In this document: positions 17,168-25,769 of the stretch, piece after piece | Layout: each line of letters begins with the position of its first letter | Position numbering within the stretch: the stretch's first letter is position 1 | Assembly: GCA_963828185.1 (NCBI GenBank) | Contig: CAWHDV010000012.1 | Location: forward strand, 124,001-188,000 | Length of the DNA: 64,000 bases | Reading direction: 5' to 3' | Origin: Rhodoblastus sp963828185 | Lineage (GTDB): Bacteria > Pseudomonadota > Alphaproteobacteria > Rhizobiales > Beijerinckiaceae | The notes under the pieces: generated by a model | What the model saw: only the letters and a program-made list of their open reading frames with translations | The model's database searches: none | What the model was told of the DNA's origin: nothing | Made by a program: the position numbers and the translations under genes

Positions 17168-17484
17168 GCGGACAGTTCCTGCGGCAGGGGGATATTGTCT
17201 TCTTCTTCGCGCGACATGGCGGATTCCAGCTCCTTGAGCTTCATACCCACGCGATTGCCGCTATCCATGAATTCGATGCCGTAAATGTAGAATTGCTGCA
17301 AAAACGTGCCGATGCTGACGACATAGCCGATCTCGCCCTTCTTGCAGAGAAGGTCGCCGATCTCCTTGCCGGCATAGGTGCCGTCATTGCGCACGTTGCG
17401 CTTCGCCTTCACCTTGTCGCCGTAGGAAAAGAACGGCGGCTGCGTGATTTCCACCACGTCGCTGTCACGAACGATGTTGCTCAT
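17164..17484 (-). CDS. nifZ: NifZ-domain protein (first of a tandem pair)
   Basis: The 106-residue protein shows the NifZ pattern PPFFSYGDKVKAKRNVRNDGTY, CKKGEIGYVVSIG, IYGIEFMDSGNRVGMKLKELE. It would help maturation of nitrogenase P-clusters. Its stop overlaps the start of a second nifZ (ATGA), so the two are made together. The LRV-FeS gene lies 12 bases upstream. Confidence 0.85.
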   Translation of the reverse strand: MSNIVRDSDVVEITQPPFFSYGDKVKAKRNVRNDGTYAGKEIGDLLCKKGEIGYVVSIGTFLQQFYIYGIEFMDSGNRVGMKLKELESAMSREEEDNIPLPQELSA

Positions 17485-17496
17485 GCCGGCCTCTCC

Positions 17497-18240
17497 TCAC
17501 CTCGTCGCTCTGTCCCGCGCCATTTCGCGCACCAAATCGTCGTCGTCGCCGACCAGTTCGGCCAGCAGTTCGGGCTCGATCCGGCAAGCCGCCTCGTAGC
17601 GGACGCGCCAGTCGGGATCGTTGCGCATCCGCGCCAGCCGCTCGCCCGAAAGCCGCCGCGCCACTTCAAGTCTCACCCGCGGCTCCGGGTCGGCCGCCAT
17701 GCGGGCGAGCATCTCGTCTGGCAGCCTCTGCGCGACGACGCGCCGCACTTCCGCCTCCTCGTCATGCAGCATCCATTCCAGCAGGCTCGGCTCCAGCCGC
17801 CGCGCGATGACGAGGCGGACATAGTAATCCTCGTCCTGCAACATCGGGACCAGATCGGAATCCTCGAGCAGCGACACGATGCGGATGCGCACCTCGCGAT
17901 GCGGATCGTGGCGCAGCTTTAAAATGCGCCCTTTCGGCAGGCGTCGCGCGGCGTTCCAGCGCACCGTCTCTTCCGGATCGTCAAGCAGCGGCGGCAGGAC
18001 AAAGACCGCCGCATGCTTGGCGGCGATCGCCCGCACCTCGAAATGCGGATGGCTGACATAGGCGTTGGCGAGTTGCGGGTTCCAGTTGAAGAACCGGTCG
18101 ATGCGACGGGCGTAGCGGTCATTGACGCAGGCGTGCGAAAGTCGACATTTGCCTGTCGCGTTCATGCCGAAATGCGCGCAAGCCGCGCAATCGATTTCCT
18201 GGCCGCGCCAGTCGATGGTTTCCTCGATGTCGTCATTCAT
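17497..18240 (-). CDS. 4Fe-4S leucine-rich-repeat-variant (LRV) protein (copy 1)
   Basis: The 247-residue protein starts with a Cys cluster (CAACAHFGMNATGKCRLSHAC) followed by about seven LRV helical repeats of the type RLPDEMLARMAADPEPRVRLEVA. This is the architecture of the Azotobacter LRV protein, where the N-terminal cysteines bind a [4Fe-4S] cluster. The repeats make a curved protein-binding surface. A function in nitrogenase assembly is suggested by its constant presence in nif clusters. A paralogue lies at 57448-58206. The start overlaps the stop of the TPR gene by eight bases. Confidence 0.85.
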   Translation of the reverse strand: MNDDIEETIDWRGQEIDCAACAHFGMNATGKCRLSHACVNDRYARRIDRFFNWNPQLANAYVSHPHFEVRAIAAKHAAVFVLPPLLDDPEETVRWNAARRLPKGRILKLRHDPHREVRIRIVSLLEDSDLVPMLQDEDYYVRLVIARRLEPSLLEWMLHDEEAEVRRVVAQRLPDEMLARMAADPEPRVRLEVARRLSGERLARMRNDPDWRVRYEAACRIEPELLAELVGDDDDLVREMARDRATR

Positions 18241-18773
18241 CGCCCGTCTCCGCGCGTTCGAGGATGCCCAGCAGAAGCTTCGCGTTGATCTTGTCGGTCG
18301 CGTCCAGTTCAAGCAGCTTTTCCACCGCCGCGCGGCCCTCCGCCAGATCGCCCAGGCGCATGCAGAGATAGGCGTAGCCCTTGAGGCAAAACATGAAGAA
18401 GCGCGCCAGCAGGTCTTCGAAATCGGCGAAGTCCGCGTCACCTGGACGCAGGTCGCGCCAGTCGGCGGGAAAATTCTTTTCGCGCGCCGCCTTGCTCAGG
18501 CAGATCCGCGCGATGGAAAGCGCTTCGCCGCAGCGGCCCTTGTAAAAATAGAAACGGTAGAGCGCGATCAGCACCGCGAAATGGTCCGGCGCGATTTTTT
18601 CCGCGCGCCGCAGATGATTTTCGGCGATGGTCGCTGAACTGATAGTTCAGCCCGGCCTCGCGCAAATGCTCCTCGGCGAGCGGCGGCAGGCCGCCGCCGA
18701 AGAGCGGATGCGCAAGCAGGGAGTCCCCTTCGAGTCCACAAGTCTCCCCGCCTGGTTCGAGCGCCGTACGCAT
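18233..18773 (-). CDS. TPR-like nif-cluster protein, frame broken by one base
   Basis: The C-terminal 140 residues (ENHLRRAEKIAPDHFAVL, IALYRFYFYKGRCGEAL, FCLKGYAYLCMRLGDL, LELDATDKINAKLLL) form tetratricopeptide-type helices. The first 40 residues (LLAHPLFGGGLPPLAEEHLREAGLNYQF) are in another frame. Removing one base near 18632 joins them into NYQFSTIAENHL, about 179 residues. The start is uncertain (18773 taken). It belongs to the same family as the product of 46193-46678 and probably acts as a protein-interaction module. Confidence 0.6.
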
Positions 18774-18796
18774 GGCGTTACAGGCACACCGGAGGC

Positions 18797-19108
18797 TCAG
18801 CCATGGCTCGAGCAGGACTTCTGCTTGGGATCATGGAACACCAGGCCCGTCGATGTCGGCGTCTCCGCGAAGTCGATGGTGACGCCTTCGAGCAGGATGC
18901 GGCTTTCCGCCGGCAGGAACAGCTTGACGCTGCCGTGCGGGAAAACCTTGTCGCCCGGCAGGGGCTCGGGCTTGACCGCGATTTCCGCCGCCAGGCCCGA
19001 GCAGCCGCCCGGGCTGACGGAGAGGCGGAAGCCCGAGCCCGGCCCGCCGTCGGCCATCACCATCATGCGCATGAAACGTTCGGCTTTCGGAGTAATGGTG
19101 AAATTCAT
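18797..19108 (-). CDS. A-type (HesB-like) Fe-S carrier, divergent
   Basis: The 103-residue protein has the A-type carrier framework: SPGGCSGLAAEI contains the first Cys and VTIDFAETP the conserved core. The C-terminal CxC pair of normal members is replaced by a single-Cys tail, KSCSSHG. With fewer ligand cysteines it may bind a cluster or metal differently. It lies eight bases after fdxN in the nifB unit, a position where such HesB-like proteins are common. Confidence 0.75.
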   Translation of the reverse strand: MNFTITPKAERFMRMMVMADGGPGSGFRLSVSPGGCSGLAAEIAVKPEPLPGDKVFPHGSVKLFLPAESRILLEGVTIDFAETPTSTGLVFHDPKQKSCSSHG

Positions 19109-19115
19109 TGTCGCC

Positions 19116-19340
19116 TCAGGTTGGAGCTTGGTAACGGGGATAGGCCGTGTCGATCACGCAGGTCGCGTCGACCGGGCAAACGGCGACGCATTGCGGCATG
19201 TCGAAATGGCCAATGCATTCGGTGCATTTGGCCGGATCGATGACGAAGGTTCCGCCCTTTTCCGATATCGCGATGTTCGGGCATTCCGCTTCGCAGGCCG
19301 TGCAATTCGTGCATTGCGAACCAACGATCTTATACGCCAT
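19116..19340 (-). CDS. fdxN: 2[4Fe-4S] ferredoxin FdxN (copy 1)
   Basis: The 74-residue ferredoxin has two cluster motifs, CTNCTACEAECPNIAI and CTECIGHFDMPQCVAVCP. The second has the long insertion typical of FdxN. It donates low-potential electrons to NifB or to nitrogenase reductase. Its start overlaps the end of nifB by 11 bases. A related copy lies at 22449-22640. Confidence 0.9.
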   Translation of the reverse strand: MAYKIVGSQCTNCTACEAECPNIAISEKGGTFVIDPAKCTECIGHFDMPQCVAVCPVDATCVIDTAYPRYQAPT

Positions 19341-20928
19341 TGCAGACTTTCCTTTCGTCCCATTCCTCGTGCGTCTCGATTAGCGCGCCCTGGCGGATTT
19401 CCGCGTCGCCGCGGGCCTCGTGCGTGACTTCGCCGCTCTTGACCTTTTCGAGATAGGCCTTGAACCAGGTGATCGCCGATTTCTCGATGAATTCATGCGC
19501 GAATTCGTCGACCGGCTCGATCCCCGCCTTGAGCAGGTCATTCTTCGGGCAGCCGCCGATCTTCGCGACGAACACCGCATGGCAATCGTTGATGGCGCGG
19601 ATCACCGTCTCGAGCGAATCCTCGTCGCCGAAGCCGCCCTGGCAGTAGAGATCGACGCGGCGATGACCGACGAACTTGGCGCCGGACGTGGAGAGTTCAT
19701 AGATCTGGAACTCCTTGGCGTGGCCGAAGTGCTCGTTGATCACGCCCTGCCCCTTGGTCGCCACGGCGGTGAGCACCTTGATGTCGCTCTCGATATCCTT
19801 GAGCGTGGCGACTTCCTCCTTCTTCGCCTCGACCTTGGCGACGCGTTCCTGCTCCACCACGGCCTGATAGGCTTTTCGGCCTTCCAGGTCGTAATTGACT
19901 TCCATCGCCATGATCTTGTCGGTGGTGAATTCCTCGCTGCGGTCTTCGCCGAGCAGGCCCACGGCGTCGGCGCGACACTGGCGGCAATGCCGCATCATGT
20001 TCATTTCGCCTTCGCAGGAATCCTGCAGCGCCTTCAGCTCCTGCGCCGTCGGGCCGCGCTGGCCGGTGAGGCCGAACACCGTGCCGTGCTCCGGCGCGGA
20101 AATCAGCGGCATGATGTTGTGCAGGAAGGCGCCGCGGGATTTGACCGCCTTGTTGACCTCGACGAGATGCTTGTCGTTGACCCCGGGGATCATCACCGAA
20201 TTGACCTTGCACAGGATGCCGCGCTCGGTCAGCATTTCCAGGCCGCGCAGCTGGTGATCCGTGAGGATCTGGGCCGCTTCGACGCCGGTGTAGCGCTTGT
20301 GCTTCCAGAACACCCAGGGATAGATTTTCGCGCCGATTTCCGGATCGACCATATTGATGGTGATGGTGACGTGATCGACATTGTAGCCGGCGATGGTGTC
20401 GACATGCTCCGGCAGCGCCAGCCCATTGGTGGAGAGGCAGAGCTTGATGTCCGGCGCGGTCTTCGAGATCAGCTCGAAGGTCTTGAAAGTCTTGGCCGGA
20501 TTGGCGAGCGGATCGCCGGGACCGGCGATGCCGAGCACCGTCATCTGCGGAATGGTCGAGGCGACGGCCAGAACCTTCTTGGCCGCCTGCTCCGGGGTCA
20601 ATTTCTCGCTGACCACGCCCGGACGCGATTCATTGGCGCAATCATATTTGCGATTGCAGTAATTGCACTGGATGTTGCAGGCCGGCGCCACGGCGACATG
20701 CATGCGCGCATAATGGTGGTGCGCCTCTTCGCTGTAGCAGGGATGGTTTTTCACCTTCTCCCAGATTTCGGGAGGCATGTCGTTTTGCCCGTCGCTGGAG
20801 CCGCAACTCGGCTTGCTGGCGCCGCCCGTCGTGCCGCAACCCTTGTGTTCGGCGACCTGTTGCATCACCGCGTCGAGATCGACTCCCGAGCCCGAAGCGC
20901 CCGGTTCCAGATGTGCTGATGAATCCAT
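19330..20928 (-). CDS. nifB: FeMo-co biosynthesis radical SAM protein NifB
   Basis: The 532-residue enzyme builds the 8Fe-9S-C core (NifB-co). The radical SAM motif CNIQCNYCNRKYDC lies near residue 85, followed by GIAGPGDPLANP and the Cys-containing CRQCRADAVG. The C-terminal 130 residues form a NifX/NafY-like domain (GHAKEFQIYEL) that binds the product. I chose the ATG at 20928, which has GAGG seven bases upstream; an ATG at 20943 lacks this. A strong sigma-54 element and an exact NifA site lie upstream. Confidence 0.97.
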   Translation of the reverse strand: MDSSAHLEPGASGSGVDLDAVMQQVAEHKGCGTTGGASKPSCGSSDGQNDMPPEIWEKVKNHPCYSEEAHHHYARMHVAVAPACNIQCNYCNRKYDCANESRPGVVSEKLTPEQAAKKVLAVASTIPQMTVLGIAGPGDPLANPAKTFKTFELISKTAPDIKLCLSTNGLALPEHVDTIAGYNVDHVTITINMVDPEIGAKIYPWVFWKHKRYTGVEAAQILTDHQLRGLEMLTERGILCKVNSVMIPGVNDKHLVEVNKAVKSRGAFLHNIMPLISAPEHGTVFGLTGQRGPTAQELKALQDSCEGEMNMMRHCRQCRADAVGLLGEDRSEEFTTDKIMAMEVNYDLEGRKAYQAVVEQERVAKVEAKKEEVATLKDIESDIKVLTAVATKGQGVINEHFGHAKEFQIYELSTSGAKFVGHRRVDLYCQGGFGDEDSLETVIRAINDCHAVFVAKIGGCPKNDLLKAGIEPVDEFAHEFIEKSAITWFKAYLEKVKSGEVTHEARGDAEIRQGALIETHEEWDERKVCNGV

Positions 20929-20975
20929 TTGAGATCCTCGCATTTTCAGCTAAAGCCATTAACTGAAAACGAAGT

Positions 20976-20991
20976 AGCAACGCATATGCCA
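20976..20991 (-). promoter_or_regulatory. Sigma-54 promoter of the nifB unit
   Basis: Minus strand TGGCATATGCGTTGCT, correct spacing, 48 bases before the nifB start. It should drive the 6-kb unit ending at the 14804 terminator. Confidence 0.8.
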
Positions 20992-21053
20992 CACAGTGTC
21001 GGCTGTATTTCGCGCATGTTTTCCGTGAGTTAGCCCAACCACCCCCTTCGCGC

Positions 21054-21069
21054 TGTCGGCTTGCGCACA
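21054..21069. promoter_or_regulatory. NifA upstream activator site for nifB
   Basis: TGTCGGCTTGCGCACA is an exact TGT-N10-ACA site, about 63 bases upstream of the -24 element of the nifB promoter. Confidence 0.8.
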
Positions 21070-21155
21070 GAAAATCCTGGCGCCTTTTCGACCTGTTGCA
21101 AAACCGACAAGGCCTCGTGGCGACCGAAGGCCTTGCCGACCGAAGGCCTTGGCGG

Positions 21156-21188
21156 CCAAAAAAACGAGAGGAGCCGCGAGCGGCTCCC
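21156..21188 (-). terminator. Intrinsic terminator after the SIR2-like gene
   Basis: An 8-base-pair perfect stem (GGAGCCGC/GCGGCTCC at 21170-21187) is followed on the minus strand by a T7 run five bases later. It ends the unit that starts at the promoter at 26453. Confidence 0.7.
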
Positions 21189-21220
21189 CTTCCCTATCCG
21201 TCCCGTGTCCGCGGCGCCGA

Positions 21221-22088
21221 TCATCCGGCCATCAGGATTTCGCAGGCCTGCGGCAGAGGCACGGCGATCGGCACGATATTCTCGGTGGCGAAGAAGCGCC
21301 GTTCGTTCAGCGACAGCTTTTCCGGATCGACCAGAGCATAGTGGGGAGGCGCCGAGCGCTTGGCGATCTGCCGCGCATAGGTGCGCAGCATCTGGTCATG
21401 GAAGCGGCAGCCGATGAACAGGAAGCTGCGCTCGGTGCGGAGATTGGCGACCGCTTCCGGGATCGGCGACTGGATGTCGATCTCGGTCAGCACCTCGACA
21501 TAGTCGGCGTCGGAAATGAGGAAGTTCCTGGCCGGCGTCACCGCGCCATGCGGCTTGTACAGGATGGTCTTCCAGCTTTCGGCGACGCTCTTGTCCACTT
21601 CGGCGCCGGAGGCGTCGTAAAAGCGATACCAGAAACTTTCGCCGATGCCGGCGCGGGTGATGCCCTGGATCTCGCCCCAGTCGGTCCGTCCGGCGAAGGC
21701 CAGGCGGGCGGCGCCGTCATACCAGGTGTCGATGACGATCGGCAGCGGCAGCGAGGCAAGATAGAGATGCAGCGGCGTCGGCTCGAACTCGCGGCGAAAA
21801 GGCTTCGGTCATCATGTTGGTGACGGTCGAGCGATGGCGCTGCCCTTCGACATACTGCGCCGCGGCCCAGACATTGCCGCGCGCCCGGCGCGGCAAGGCG
21901 ACCTTGGTCCCGAAGAAGGCGGCAAGCGCCTCCGGCGTCATGGGAACGCCCGCGCCCGACATTTCGGCGAGCGCCGGACCCAGATAGGGAATGATCTTTC
22001 CGCCGCGCAGGCTTTTCGCGAGATCGGCGAGAACCGCCTCCGCTTCGGCCGGCCGCAAAAAATCCTTGTCCAGGATCGGAGCGTTCAT
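21221..22088 (-). CDS. SIR2-like domain protein, frame broken by one base
   Basis: The N-terminal part contains GGKIIPYLGPALAEMSG, like the first NAD-binding segment of SIR2-like proteins. The C-terminal part has FLFIGCRFHDQMLRTYARQI and HYALVDPE, the second half of that fold. The two parts are joined when one A is removed from the AAAA run at 21797-21800, giving AFRREFEPTPLHL and about 288 residues. SIR2-like proteins bind or cleave NAD; a target is unknown. It is coupled to nifT (ATGA) and is the last gene before a terminator. Confidence 0.65.
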
Positions 22089-22303
22089 GCTTCCTCCTCG
22101 GCGCGTTTTTTCGCCTCGACAGTGATCGGCAACCGCGTATCCGCGGCCATTTCAGGCAGGTCCAGCACCCAGCCATTGGCGATCTTGATCCAGCCGCCCC
22201 AAAGCGCTTCGAATTCGCTCTCGACGATCGGCTCCTCGAGATCCTTCTTCGGGACGTAGATGCAAAGCCCGGTTTCCGGCGAGCGGCGGATCATGATTTT
22301 CAT
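22085..22303 (-). CDS. nifT: Nitrogen fixation protein NifT/FixU
   Basis: The 72-residue protein matches NifT: MKIMIRRSPETGLCIYVPKKDLEE, then LWGGWIKIANGWVLDLPE. NifT is small, widely conserved in nif clusters and of unknown biochemical function. It overlaps the SIR2-like gene by four bases. The true start is the ATG at 22303 rather than an upstream in-frame ATG at 22339. Confidence 0.9.
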   Translation of the reverse strand: MKIMIRRSPETGLCIYVPKKDLEEPIVESEFEALWGGWIKIANGWVLDLPEMAADTRLPITVEAKKRAEEEA

Positions 22304-22448
22304 CGGCTGGAACTTTCTTTGGCCCCGGAACGCGATCAAGGCTTGCGATCAAGGCTTGCGGTCGTCCGTGAAATTGTTTTCCGGCGCGATCCGCGCGCCG
22401 GCGTCTGCCGGCGCATACTGGTCGAACAGGGCTCGCAGGCGGGAAGGC

Positions 22449-22640
22449 CTATGCCTTGACGCAGGTTCCCGGAACCGGGCAGACCTCGTCACATTTGACG
22501 GGGCTTTCTCCATCGCATTCGGTGCATTTCTTGGGGTCGATGATAAAGGTGTCGCCCTTCATCTTGATCGCCGCGTTGGGGCATTCGAATTCGCAAAGGC
22601 TACAGCTGGTGCATTGCGAAGCGATGATCTTGTAGGCCAT
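22449..22640 (-). CDS. fdxN: 2[4Fe-4S] ferredoxin FdxN (copy 2)
   Basis: The 63-residue ferredoxin has CTSCSLCEFECPNAAI and CTECDGESPVKCDEVCP, the two cluster motifs of FdxN. It starts at 22640 with an AAGGAG site. Upstream lie three tandem sigma-54-type elements, so it may be expressed strongly and apart from nifA1. Confidence 0.9.
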   Translation of the reverse strand: MAYKIIASQCTSCSLCEFECPNAAIKMKGDTFIIDPKKCTECDGESPVKCDEVCPVPGTCVKA

Positions 22641-22713
22641 CGAAAGTCTCCTTGGTTCGTCAGTTCGAATCTCTCGCGGGCCGGCCCGCCCGCGTTCGAA
22701 CGCCTCCATCATT

Positions 22714-22776
22714 CAGCAAGGCGCGTGCCAGCTGCGGCAAGATGCGCGCCAGCGGCGGCAAGGCGCGCGCCAGCGG
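22714..22776 (-). promoter_or_regulatory. Three tandem 21-bp repeats, each a sigma-54-type element
   Basis: The repeats start at 22714, 22735 and 22756. On the minus strand they contain TGGCACGCGCCTTGCT (22715-22730), TGGCGCGCATCTTGCC (22736-22751) and TGGCGCGCGCCTTGCC (22757-22772). All three keep the GG-N10-GC spacing. The copy nearest fdxN is the best match to consensus. I saw no exact NifA site near them. Confidence 0.65.
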
Positions 22777-22868
22777 GCAAATCCGGCCTTTTTTTTGCCC
22801 GGACCGCGCCGCCCTTTGCAGGTTTCGCAACCGTCCGCGTTTGGATTGCGACACGCGCGACATCAGGT

Positions 22869-24557
22869 TCAGAATTTCTTGATCGGGATATTGTGCTTGG
22901 CGAGCGCATAGGCGACCTGGCGCGGCGTCACGTTCAACAACCGCGCGGCCTTGGCCCGCACCCAGCCGGCCTTTTCCATCGCATCGACCAGCTTTTCGCG
23001 GTCCGGCGCGGCGGAATGGAAGCCTTGAGACTCGCCACGGCCGGGAGCGGTCGAGGCGGCGCGCGACGGCGGCAAACGCGAACGGGCCGCCGCCGCCTGC
23101 CGCGCGCGCGCTCCTGTAACCGGCAGGAAGACATTCTTCCACAGGGTCGACGACAGGCAGGCGTCGGCGCTGCAAGCGAAATCCGCCTCGCCGATGGAGT
23201 CCTCGCGCGCCATTGTCGCCGTGCGCCGCACGCAATTCTCGAGTTCGCGCACATTGCCGGGGAAATTGCAGCCCTGCAGCCGGCGCAGCGCCGCTCCGCT
23301 CAGCCTTTTTTGCGTGCCGTTCTCCTCGTTGAAGCGGCGCAGGAATTCCTGCGCCAGCAGCGAGACGTCGTCGGCGCGCTCGCGCAAGGGGGGCAGAACG
23401 ATCGGCGCGACATTGATGCGGTAATAGAGATCGGCGCGGAACTGGCCGCGCTTTACCGCCTCCTCGAGAGGCTTGTTGGTGGCGAAAATGAAGCGGACAT
23501 CGACCTTGACTGGTTGCGAGCCGCCGACGCGTTCGAATTCGCCCTCCTGCAGCACACGCAGCAGCTTGGCCTGGAAGGAAAGCGAGATTTCGCCCATTTC
23601 GTCGAGAAAAAGCGTGCCCTGGTCGGCCAATTCGCATCGCCCCTTGTGCTGGCCGAGAGCGCCGGTGAACGACCCGTTCTCCTGGCCGAACAATTCCGAT
23701 TCGAGGATGGATTCCGGCAGGGACGCGCAATTCAGACGAATGAACGGCCCGTTCTTGCGGGGCGACAGATCGTGCGCCGCGCGCGCGAAAAGCTCCTTGC
23801 CGGTGCCGGATTCGCCGCGCAGCAGAAGGGTCGTGTGGGTGCGCGCAACGACGTTGATCTGGCTGAAGACCGCGCGGATCGCCTGGCTCGCCCCGACAAT
23901 GCCGACCAGCGAATGCTCGCCGTCCATCACCGAGGGACGCGGCGGCTCCTTTTGCTGGCGCCGCTGGTCGTCCATCAGCCGTTCGCGGTCGCGCGCGACG
24001 ACGTCATAGAGATGCAGCGTGTGGCCGACCATATTGGCGATCATGGCCAGGAACCGCGCGTCTTCCTCGAAATCGGCCCCCGGGACGCCGTCGTGGACAC
24101 GGTCGACGACAAGGATTCCCACGACCGCGTCGCGACGCCGGATCGGCGCGCCAATGATCGAAATTTTTCTCGCTCCGGCCGCCGTCTCCGCCGGCCAGGC
24201 GTCGAACAGCGGGTCGGCCGTCACATCCGCGACAATGCGCGCCTCGTTGGTCGCCACGATGCGTCCGACAAAGCATTCGGGGAGGTTCTTGAAAAGCGTC
24301 TTCGCGTCGCCCTCGCGCCAGCCGACGCCAAAAGCCGATTGCGCCTCGCCTGTCTCGTCGAGCAGCGCGATCAGCCCGCGCCGCATGTCGAAAAAGCTCG
24401 CCAGAGCTTTCAGCGCTTGCTCCAGGACGGCGTCGAGCCGCCCCGGCGCGGCGAGAAGTCTCGAGATTTCGTAAAGGCCGCGCAATGCGCTTTCCGCCCG
24501 GCCGGCCGGCGTGGCCGCCGACGCAATCCGGTCGCGTCCCTCGCCTGTCCTAGCCAT
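22869..24557 (-). CDS. nifA: Nif-specific transcriptional activator NifA (copy 1)
   Basis: The 562-residue protein has an N-terminal GAF domain (about residues 20-170), an AAA+ sigma-54-interaction domain with Walker A GESGTGKE near 250 and GSFTGA loop, and a C-terminal Fis-type HTH (AKAARLLNVTPRQVAYAL). The spacing C-x11-C-x19-C-x4-C at the end of the AAA+ domain is the oxygen-sensitive alphaproteobacterial NifA motif. The ATG at 24557 is chosen; GGGAGG lies 12 bases upstream, slightly far. It follows nifW by about 100 bases. A second NifA is encoded at 55493-57391. Confidence 0.93.
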   Translation of the reverse strand: MARTGEGRDRIASAATPAGRAESALRGLYEISRLLAAPGRLDAVLEQALKALASFFDMRRGLIALLDETGEAQSAFGVGWREGDAKTLFKNLPECFVGRIVATNEARIVADVTADPLFDAWPAETAAGARKISIIGAPIRRRDAVVGILVVDRVHDGVPGADFEEDARFLAMIANMVGHTLHLYDVVARDRERLMDDQRRQQKEPPRPSVMDGEHSLVGIVGASQAIRAVFSQINVVARTHTTLLLRGESGTGKELFARAAHDLSPRKNGPFIRLNCASLPESILESELFGQENGSFTGALGQHKGRCELADQGTLFLDEMGEISLSFQAKLLRVLQEGEFERVGGSQPVKVDVRFIFATNKPLEEAVKRGQFRADLYYRINVAPIVLPPLRERADDVSLLAQEFLRRFNEENGTQKRLSGAALRRLQGCNFPGNVRELENCVRRTATMAREDSIGEADFACSADACLSSTLWKNVFLPVTGARARQAAAARSRLPPSRAASTAPGRGESQGFHSAAPDREKLVDAMEKAGWVRAKAARLLNVTPRQVAYALAKHNIPIKKF

Positions 24558-24660
24558 GAAGGCGACGAGCCTCCCGGACAGAGGGACAGGCGAGGCTCGC
24601 AAGACCGGGGTCGCAGATCATGAAACTCTCCAGCGCCGCGCAGGCCTTTCACGATCGGCC

Positions 24661-25002
24661 TCAGACAACCTTCAGCGAATCGAGCGGCACGAAATTACTC
24701 GCAGGCTCTTCCTTCGGCGCGACGGCGTCCTTGTGAACCTTGAACAGGCGTTCCTGGATCGGCGAGGAGGCGACAAAATCCTGGTAGGCCTGATCGAGGT
24801 GCGACCGGCACAGGCCCTTGATCTCGGCGTCGGACAGACCGTCGAAGGCCGCGTCGATTTCGCTGCCCTTGAGATATTGACCCATGCGGCGAAGGATGTG
24901 CAGCCGCGACACCTGCACGACGGATGGCTCGAAGGGCAGGTCGAGATAGGTGAAAAAATCCTCCGCCGAGGACAGACGCCCCAGATCCTCCAATACGCTC
25001 AT
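24661..25002 (-). CDS. nifW: Nitrogenase-stabilising protein NifW
   Basis: The 113-residue protein matches NifW: DLGRLSSAEDFFTYLDLPFEPSVV, then RLHILRRMGQYL and SPIQERLFKVHKDAV. NifW interacts with NifDK and helps its maturation or protection from oxygen. It overlaps the cysE/nifP gene by four bases (ATGA). Confidence 0.93.
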   Translation of the reverse strand: MSVLEDLGRLSSAEDFFTYLDLPFEPSVVQVSRLHILRRMGQYLKGSEIDAAFDGLSDAEIKGLCRSHLDQAYQDFVASSPIQERLFKVHKDAVAPKEEPASNFVPLDSLKVV

Positions 25003-25763
25003 GACTCGCACCCTTCCGTTGTGGTTTCGCTGTCGCTGGCGGCGCTCTTTTTCGCGCGCCGCTGCATGTGGTTGAGGCGCGCTTCGAGAAAATCCACGCG
25101 GTCGAGCAGGATCGACAGGACTTCGCCGACCGGATCGGCGATCAAATGGTGATCGAGATTGATCCGTCCGCCCGCGCTTCCCCGGCGGAGCGGTTCGCGC
25201 ACGATCCGCGCGGGAATGCCGACCGCCGTGACCCCAGGCGGCACATCCTCGACGACCACCGAATTGGCGCCGATCCGCGCGCCGGCGCCGACCTTGATCG
25301 GGCCTAGTATTTTTGCGCCCGCCCCGATCAGCACGCCGCTCTCGATGGTCGGATGGCGCTTGCCCGCCGACCAGCTGACGCCGCCGAGCGTCACGCCATG
25401 ATAGAGCGTGACCGAATCGCCTATTTCCGCCGTTTCGCCGATCACCACGCCGGCGCCATGGTCGATGAAGAAGCCGCGCCCGATGGTCGCGCCGGGATGA
25501 ATGTCGACATTGGTCGCAAGCCGCGCCAGCCATGAAAGAAAACGCGCGGCAAATTTGAATCCGTCGCGCCAAAGACGGTTGGCCAGACGATGCCAGATGA
25601 TCGCGTGCACGCCCGGATAGGTCAAAAGGATCTCGACGGCGTTGCGGGCGGCGGGATCGCGCGCCTTGACGCAGGCGACGTCCTCGCGCCAGAGGCGCCA
25701 GAGGCCGAGGCTCCCGGCCAGCGGGGCGGCGGCTTCAATTCGTGTGGCGAGAACCGGCATCAA
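24999..25763 (-). CDS. nifP: Serine O-acetyltransferase (NifP)
   Basis: The 254-residue protein is a hexapeptide-repeat serine acetyltransferase: IHPGATIGRGFFIDHGAGV, GDSVTLYHGVTLGG, KRHPTIESGVLIGAGAKILG. It makes O-acetylserine for cysteine synthesis. Inside nif units it is called NifP and is thought to boost cysteine, the sulfur source for NifS. It starts at 25763 (or 25760) with GAGGGG upstream, seven bases after the nfu gene. Confidence 0.88.
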   Translation of the reverse strand: MMPVLATRIEAAAPLAGSLGLWRLWREDVACVKARDPAARNAVEILLTYPGVHAIIWHRLANRLWRDGFKFAARFLSWLARLATNVDIHPGATIGRGFFIDHGAGVVIGETAEIGDSVTLYHGVTLGGVSWSAGKRHPTIESGVLIGAGAKILGPIKVGAGARIGANSVVVEDVPPGVTAVGIPARIVREPLRRGSAGGRINLDHHLIADPVGEVLSILLDRVDFLEARLNHMQRRAKKSAASDSETTTEGCES

Positions 25764-25769
25764 GGCCCC

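Noticed and set aside
22714..22776. CRISPR-like or generic satellite repeat
   Set aside because: Units are contiguous without spacers, only three copies, and each matches a sigma-54 promoter core.
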